Positions 60,419-64,000 of a DNA stretch of 64,000 nt are shown piece by piece. Source of the DNA: Asaia bogorensis (GTDB lineage Bacteria; Pseudomonadota; Alphaproteobacteria; CACIAM-22H2). Each line of letters opens with the position of its first letter. Within the stretch, counting starts at the first letter, position 1. The stretch lies in contig CAMDLT010000010.1 of assembly GCA_945901855.1 (NCBI GenBank), positions 1 to 64,000 on the forward strand, written 5' to 3'. Position numbers and translations under genes: made by a program. The notes under the pieces were generated by a model, which made no database searches, was not told where the DNA came from, and saw nothing but the letters and a program-made list of their open reading frames with translations.

Positions 60419-61147
60419 ATGTATAGTTTTCGTGTCGTTCTCGTTGTCCTGGCTATGCTTGGGCTTGGGGCGTGCGCGCAGACCAATTTTCGCGCGCAGG
60501 ATGCTCTGGCCCGCGGCAGCGACGGCGTCGAAACGCCGCGTATTCTGGTCATGCCCGTCGACGTCGTTTTGTCGGAACTGAGTTTCGGCGGATATCCGTC
60601 GCCACGCGCCGACTGGACGCAGGCTGCGCGCGCGACGATGGCAAAAGCGCTCGAACTCGAGTTGAGCGAAGCCAAAGTCGATTTCGTGAATTTTGTTGGT
60701 CCCGAGACTCTGTCCGACGAAGTCGCGAAGATCCTGCGGATGAACGCTGCGGTCGGCGAATCGATCAAGGCTCATCAGTATGACGGGCCGGCCGCCCTGC
60801 CGACCAAACGCGGAACGTTCGATTGGAGCCTTGGCCCCGAAGTCGCCGCACTGCGCGAGGGTACCAACGCCAATTATGGGCTGTTTTTCCATGTCCGCGA
60901 TTCCTATTCGAGCGGGGCGCGCGTGGCCGCACAAGTTGTCGCCGCAGTCGTCTTCGGCCATACCTTGCAGGGCGGCATCCAAGTCGGGCTGGTTTCGTTG
61001 GTCGACCTCGAAACCGGCAAGGTCGTTTGGTTCAACCGGTTGCAGCGCGGCGAGGGCGATCTGCGCACCGACGGTCCGGCGCGCGAGACGATGAAGATGC
61101 TGCTGACCGGCATGCCGAAATGGGAATCGAACGGCGCCGCTTCCTGA
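60419..61147 (+). CDS. Putative lipoprotein
   Basis: A 242-residue protein with a lipoprotein signal peptide (VVLVVLAMLGLGAC, lipobox LGAC). The mature domain has a beta strand followed by helix (ILVMPVDVVLSELSF), and a C-terminal part with GIQVGLVSLVDLETGKVVWFNRLQ, which resembles the fold of CsgG/TolB N-terminal-like lipoproteins, but I do not recognise a family. ATG 60419, preceded by AGGGGA, is preferred to 60371. It overlaps the M48 gene by 28 bases. Attached to a membrane, probably the outer one. Confidence 0.75.
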   Translation: MYSFRVVLVVLAMLGLGACAQTNFRAQDALARGSDGVETPRILVMPVDVVLSELSFGGYPSPRADWTQAARATMAKALELELSEAKVDFVNFVGPETLSDEVAKILRMNAAVGESIKAHQYDGPAALPTKRGTFDWSLGPEVAALREGTNANYGLFFHVRDSYSSGARVAAQVVAAVVFGHTLQGGIQVGLVSLVDLETGKVVWFNRLQRGEGDLRTDGPARETMKMLLTGMPKWESNGAAS

Positions 61148-62319
61148 CCAGCGGATTTTGCGCGCTGTGCGCAGGCCCTGGTCTGCTCGCCTGCACGCCC
61201 ACGGACGGACGTCCGCAAACCGGCATCGATGCCAATGCCGATCTCGGCGCACGACGCACGCCCGAGCAACCAGATCCGACGCCACTCGACGAAGGTTTCC
61301 GGGCCGTGCTGGATCGCGAGGAAGGGCGCATCCGCAATTCGCGGGCGCGCGTGCGCGATCCCAAATTGGTTGCCTACATCGAAGCGCGCGTCGCCGAAGT
61401 CGCAGGACCTTATGCGCGCGACATTCGCCCCTACGTGATGCGCGCGCCCAATTTCAATGCGAGCCAATTCCCCAACGGTATGATGCACATCCAAACCGGC
61501 CTTTTGGTTCGCTGCCGCAACGAAGCCCAGATGATGGCGGTGCTTGGCCACGAGTTTGGCCACTACGTGCGCCGCCACGGCATCGAGCGTCACGAAAATT
61601 CGAGAGGAGCCTCTGACTTTTTTATGGCGCTTCAGATGCTCCTTGGCGCGGCAGGCATCAACGGCACGTCGGCTTCTGTTGCCCATATGCTGGACCTGCA
61701 AGGCTTTGCCTTTTCGCGCGACCATGAGCGCGAAGCCGACGAGATCGGTATCCGCAGGATGGCCGAACTGGGTCTTTCGCCGGAAGAAGCGGCCAAAACA
61801 TGGGAATCGCTGGTCGCGGAGCTGGGGGCGATTGGCGTCCGAGGCGATCGCTACAATCCGCTGTCGACGCATCCGGCGACGTCCGAGCGAATCGCGACCT
61901 TGCGGGCACGCGCGCGCGATTTGGGCACGGGCCTCACACGCCGAGAGCGCTATCTGGCCGCGATCGCGGATATACGCCCCTCGCTGTTCGACGAGGAACT
62001 GCGGACGGGCAACTATGCCGGGACGATTTCGATTTGCGACGGCTGGATCGGCGACGATCCGCGCGATGCCCTGGCCCATTTTACGCGCGGCGAAGCGTTC
62101 CGCCTGCGCAACCGCGACGACGACGCGCGGCATGCGCGCCAGGCGCTCGACTGGGCGGCAGGGCTTCAAGGCGCGCCGCCGGCAACGTTCCGCGCCTTGG
62201 GCCAGCTCCATCGCCGCGAGGGCCGCGCCAGCGAGGCCGACCGCAATTTCAAACGCTATCTGGAACTTGCCCCCGTCGCCCCGGATCGTCAGGCGATCCG
62301 GGCCATGATTTCGAGCTGA
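61120..62319 (+). CDS. M48-family metalloprotease with C-terminal TPR, Tat-type lipoprotein
   Basis: A 399-residue protein. The N-terminus IERRRFLTSGFCALCAGPGLLAC combines a twin-arginine-like RRxFL motif with a lipobox ending at C25, so it is probably exported as a Tat or Sec lipoprotein. The zinc motif HEFGH is at H144-E145-H148 and the third ligand is in SRDHEREADEIG. The C-terminal 120 residues have TPR-like repeats. It resembles periplasmic BepA/LoiP-type proteases for envelope quality control. ATG 61120 overlaps the preceding gene; the ORF-track start at 60823 is a frame artefact. Confidence 0.85.
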   Translation: MGIERRRFLTSGFCALCAGPGLLACTPTDGRPQTGIDANADLGARRTPEQPDPTPLDEGFRAVLDREEGRIRNSRARVRDPKLVAYIEARVAEVAGPYARDIRPYVMRAPNFNASQFPNGMMHIQTGLLVRCRNEAQMMAVLGHEFGHYVRRHGIERHENSRGASDFFMALQMLLGAAGINGTSASVAHMLDLQGFAFSRDHEREADEIGIRRMAELGLSPEEAAKTWESLVAELGAIGVRGDRYNPLSTHPATSERIATLRARARDLGTGLTRRERYLAAIADIRPSLFDEELRTGNYAGTISICDGWIGDDPRDALAHFTRGEAFRLRNRDDDARHARQALDWAAGLQGAPPATFRALGQLHRREGRASEADRNFKRYLELAPVAPDRQAIRAMISS

Positions 62320-62334
62320 ACATCCGGAGCCGAT

Positions 62335-62943
62335 ATGCGCCGCTTTGCCCTTCTGGTTTTTGTTCTGTCGCTGGCCGGCTGCACGCACTATGCGGCGTTC
62401 GAGCCGACCAACGCCAATTTGGACGGGCGCGTCGTCGTGCCGTTCGAGCAGCGCTGGAACCGCGCGATCGAAGGCCCGGAGAAAAATTGGGGCCATTTTT
62501 GGACCAAGGACGGGCCGTTGCTGAATGCGCTGATCGCCTTCACGGCCGTGCGCGACGACAAGCTGCTGCTCGAAGCCAGCCAGTCGGAGACTTTTATGAG
62601 CAAAGAAGAAGTGCGCAATTTGCCGCGCTTCAAGCTCAAGGAAGACCCGGCCGATACGCTGACGCTGCTCCAGCGCCAGTTGGCCAATTCGATCGGGGCG
62701 CAGGATTTTGCGCTGATCGATCTTTCGCCGGCCAAAATAGCGGGCCAGGACGGGTTTCGCTTCGAGTTCACGTTTGCGACCGACCGGGGCGTCGAAACGG
62801 ACCGGCGGGCTCTGGGGGCCGGTTTTACCTACGACGACAAGCTGACGCTGATCGTTTTCCACGCGGCCGAGCCCTATTATTTCGAGCGCGACCGGGCCGA
62901 GATCGAGCGCATGCTGGCCGGACTGCGCGTTCCGGGCAACTGA
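62335..62943 (+). CDS. Putative lipoprotein
   Basis: A 202-residue protein with a lipoprotein signal (ALLVFVLSLAGC) and a soluble domain with a conserved-looking WNRAIEGPEKNWGHFWTKDGPLLN and later RFEFTFATDRGVETDRR. No known family recognised. It follows the M48 protease gene by 15 bases and may be its partner or substrate adaptor; that is an inference from order. Confidence 0.72.
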   Translation: MRRFALLVFVLSLAGCTHYAAFEPTNANLDGRVVVPFEQRWNRAIEGPEKNWGHFWTKDGPLLNALIAFTAVRDDKLLLEASQSETFMSKEEVRNLPRFKLKEDPADTLTLLQRQLANSIGAQDFALIDLSPAKIAGQDGFRFEFTFATDRGVETDRRALGAGFTYDDKLTLIVFHAAEPYYFERDRAEIERMLAGLRVPGN

Positions 62944-63015
62944 CAGCCCCCTTGCCCGACTCGGGGCTAAAGCCCCATAGTCATGGTCGAATTTCGTCTG
63001 CCAGCGAGGATATGG

Positions 63016-63690
63016 ATGGGCCATCCGATCGAACTGACCGCCAACGACGGCCATAGCTTCCAGGCGTGGCGCGCCGATCCGCCCGGCAAGCCCAAAGCCG
63101 GCATCGTCGTGGTGCAGGAGATTTTTGGCCTCAACGAGCATATGCGCAAAACCGCCGAAGGCTTCGGCTATGACGGGTACTTGGCGCTGTGCCCGGCTTT
63201 GTTCGACCGCGTAACGCCGGGCATCGAGCTTGGCTACACCGAGGACGACATCGCCAAGGGCCGCGAGCTGCGCGCCAAAGTTGCCGCACCGAAGGCGCTG
63301 GCCGACATCGCGGCGTGCGCTGCGGCCCTGCAGCGGGCGGGCTGCCTCAAAATTGCGGTAGTCGGATATTGCTGGGGCGGCACGCTTGCTTGGCTTGCGG
63401 CCACGCGGATCACGGGCCTGAACGCTGCGATCAGCTACTACGGCGGCGGCATCGCCGAGCATGCCCAGGAAATGCCGCGCTGCCCGGTGCTGTTCCATTT
63501 CGGCGAGACCGACGCGTCGATCCCGATGACGGATGTCGATAAAATCGGCCGGTTGCAGCCGGACACCGACATGTTCGTCTATCCGGCCGGACACGGCTTT
63601 GCGTGCGACGCGCGCGGCAGCTACGATAAACCCTCGACCGAAAAAGCCCGCGAGCGTACGCGCGAATTCCTGCGTCGCTACGCGAACTAA
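63016..63690 (+). CDS. Dienelactone hydrolase family protein
   Basis: A 224-residue alpha/beta hydrolase. The nucleophile elbow is GYCWGGTLAW (Cys), the acid is in FHFGETDASIP and the base in PAGHGFACD, giving the Cys-Asp-His triad of this family. QEIFGLNEHMRKTAEGF is also typical. Members hydrolyse lactones or esters. ATG 63016 with an AGGA just upstream is preferred to 62983. A GGGGC/GCCCC hairpin (62963-62976) lies in front. Substrate unknown. Confidence 0.85.
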   Translation: MGHPIELTANDGHSFQAWRADPPGKPKAGIVVVQEIFGLNEHMRKTAEGFGYDGYLALCPALFDRVTPGIELGYTEDDIAKGRELRAKVAAPKALADIAACAAALQRAGCLKIAVVGYCWGGTLAWLAATRITGLNAAISYYGGGIAEHAQEMPRCPVLFHFGETDASIPMTDVDKIGRLQPDTDMFVYPAGHGFACDARGSYDKPSTEKARERTREFLRRYAN

Positions 63691-63741
63691 ACCCCAGGTT
63701 GCAAGACCGGGCAAACGGCTGGGTTTTGGCATCGCCCGCCC

Positions 63742-64000
63742 CTACCCGGCCGAGAACGCCAGCGCGACGCCGCCCGCCTCGGACGGCGCAACGTGCAGCG
63801 TGTGCAGGCGGTCGCGCTCGAATTCGATGCCGCCGTCGGCAAGTGCTGCTTCGCACGCCCCGATATCGGCAACTCTTATCCCCATGCCGGCATAGCCCGC
63901 GCGTACCGGCGCGTCAGATGCGATGGCCGGGTGCATGAAGGCAAGGTCGGCGGGCCGAACGACGAGCAAAAAACCGCCGCCCCGCCCGAAGCGCAGCGCC
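63742..64000 (-). CDS. VOC/glyoxalase-type domain protein, partial at window edge
   Basis: The minus-strand frame is open to the window end, so only the last 86 residues or so are present. It has a beta-alpha-beta pattern with GYAGMGIRVADIGACEAALADGGIEF and HTLHVAPSEAGGVALAF, as in the vicinal-oxygen-chelate superfamily. The ligand and reaction cannot be judged from this part. Confidence 0.6.
   Translation of the reverse strand, partial: ALRFGRGGGFLLVVRPADLAFMHPAIASDAPVRAGYAGMGIRVADIGACEAALADGGIEFERDRLHTLHVAPSEAGGVALAFSAG

Noticed and set aside
60419-61147. Possible displaced pelC
   Set aside because: It is a lipoprotein, but at 242 residues it is longer than PelC (about 170) and linked to an M48 protease, 36 kb from pel. 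I see no specific PelC motif.
57581-61285. 1234-residue minus-strand ORF
   Set aside because: It lies opposite prs, rplY, pth, ychF and a lipoprotein gene, all clearly coding on the plus strand. Its composition (His, Arg, Gln, Asp rich) is typical of a shadow frame in GC-rich DNA.
62963-62976. GGGGC-TAAA-GCCCC hairpin
   Set aside because: Only five base pairs and no T-run, so not called as a terminator.
60904-63732. 942-residue minus-strand ORF
   Set aside because: Shadow of the M48 protease, lipoprotein and dienelactone hydrolase genes, each with intact motifs on the plus strand.
1-64000. CRISPR arrays, tRNA or rRNA genes, insertion sequences, prophage
   Set aside because: No regularly spaced repeats, no tRNA T-loop signatures, no transposase or integrase motifs were seen on either strand. 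I read by eye, so a dedicated scan could still find a missed small RNA.

Overview
The window is a dense, GC-rich chromosomal segment that looks alphaproteobacterial, most likely from the Rhodospirillales or a close relative. The main evidence is two small families largely restricted to that class (DUF3572 and DUF2842), a phasin, a UbiK-like gene and the order prs-rplY-pth-ychF. hldD and an RND pump point to a Gram-negative envelope. I see no insertion sequence, prophage, CRISPR array, tRNA or rRNA. Genes are tightly packed, many with ATGA or GTGA stop/start overlaps.

Layout. 1-3362: end of an RND efflux permease, a DauA-like amino-acid dehydrogenase, an ArsR-type regulator and a secreted protein. 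3799-9959: a chemoreceptor, a small unknown gene, a 0.8 kb AT-richer gap, an inositol-monophosphatase-family enzyme, an unknown membrane protein and an RlmM-like methyltransferase. 9974-23798 (minus): a nine-gene pel exopolysaccharide operon. PelA is split into separate hydrolase and deacetylase genes, and PelB is split into TPR and beta-barrel genes. PelD, PelE, PelF and PelG follow, then a nucleotide-sugar epimerase. No pelC is present and PelD is short. 24246-29300 (minus): SPOR protein, methyltransferase-like protein, hrpB, DUF3572 protein and a methyltransferase.

29317-33446 (plus): a coupled series of DUF2842, RibD-C reductase, MDR dehydrogenase, divergent PTPS/QueD-like protein, GT4 glycosyltransferase and methyltransferase. 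It faces a minus-strand trio of GT2, LtaS/sulfatase-like membrane protein and a CDP-alcohol phosphotransferase fused to an FkbM methyltransferase. Together these look like an undescribed pterin- or pyrimidine-linked glycoconjugate or lipid pathway, and this is the best candidate for a novel system here. 37431-46027: arfB, psuG, an orphan molybdenum hydroxylase large subunit, and a DUF2877/FdrA/DUF1116 set (oxamate carbamoyltransferase type) interrupted by a YegD-like Hsp70, suggesting nucleobase or ureide catabolism.

46140-49558: nitroreductase, 2OG-Fe(II) oxygenase, a chimeric PAS-kinase that has lost its phosphoacceptor histidine, a YbjN protein and UbiK. 49661-56706: envelope and housekeeping genes (hldD, lgt, midA-like, pgeF, a lipoprotein with an overlapping 21-residue micro-ORF, TetR, phasin, csaA, proC). 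56856-60328: prs, rplY, pth, ychF. 60419-64000: lipoprotein, Tat-type lipoprotein M48 protease, second lipoprotein, dienelactone hydrolase and a partial VOC protein.

All product calls come from reading protein motifs by eye. No database search was run.
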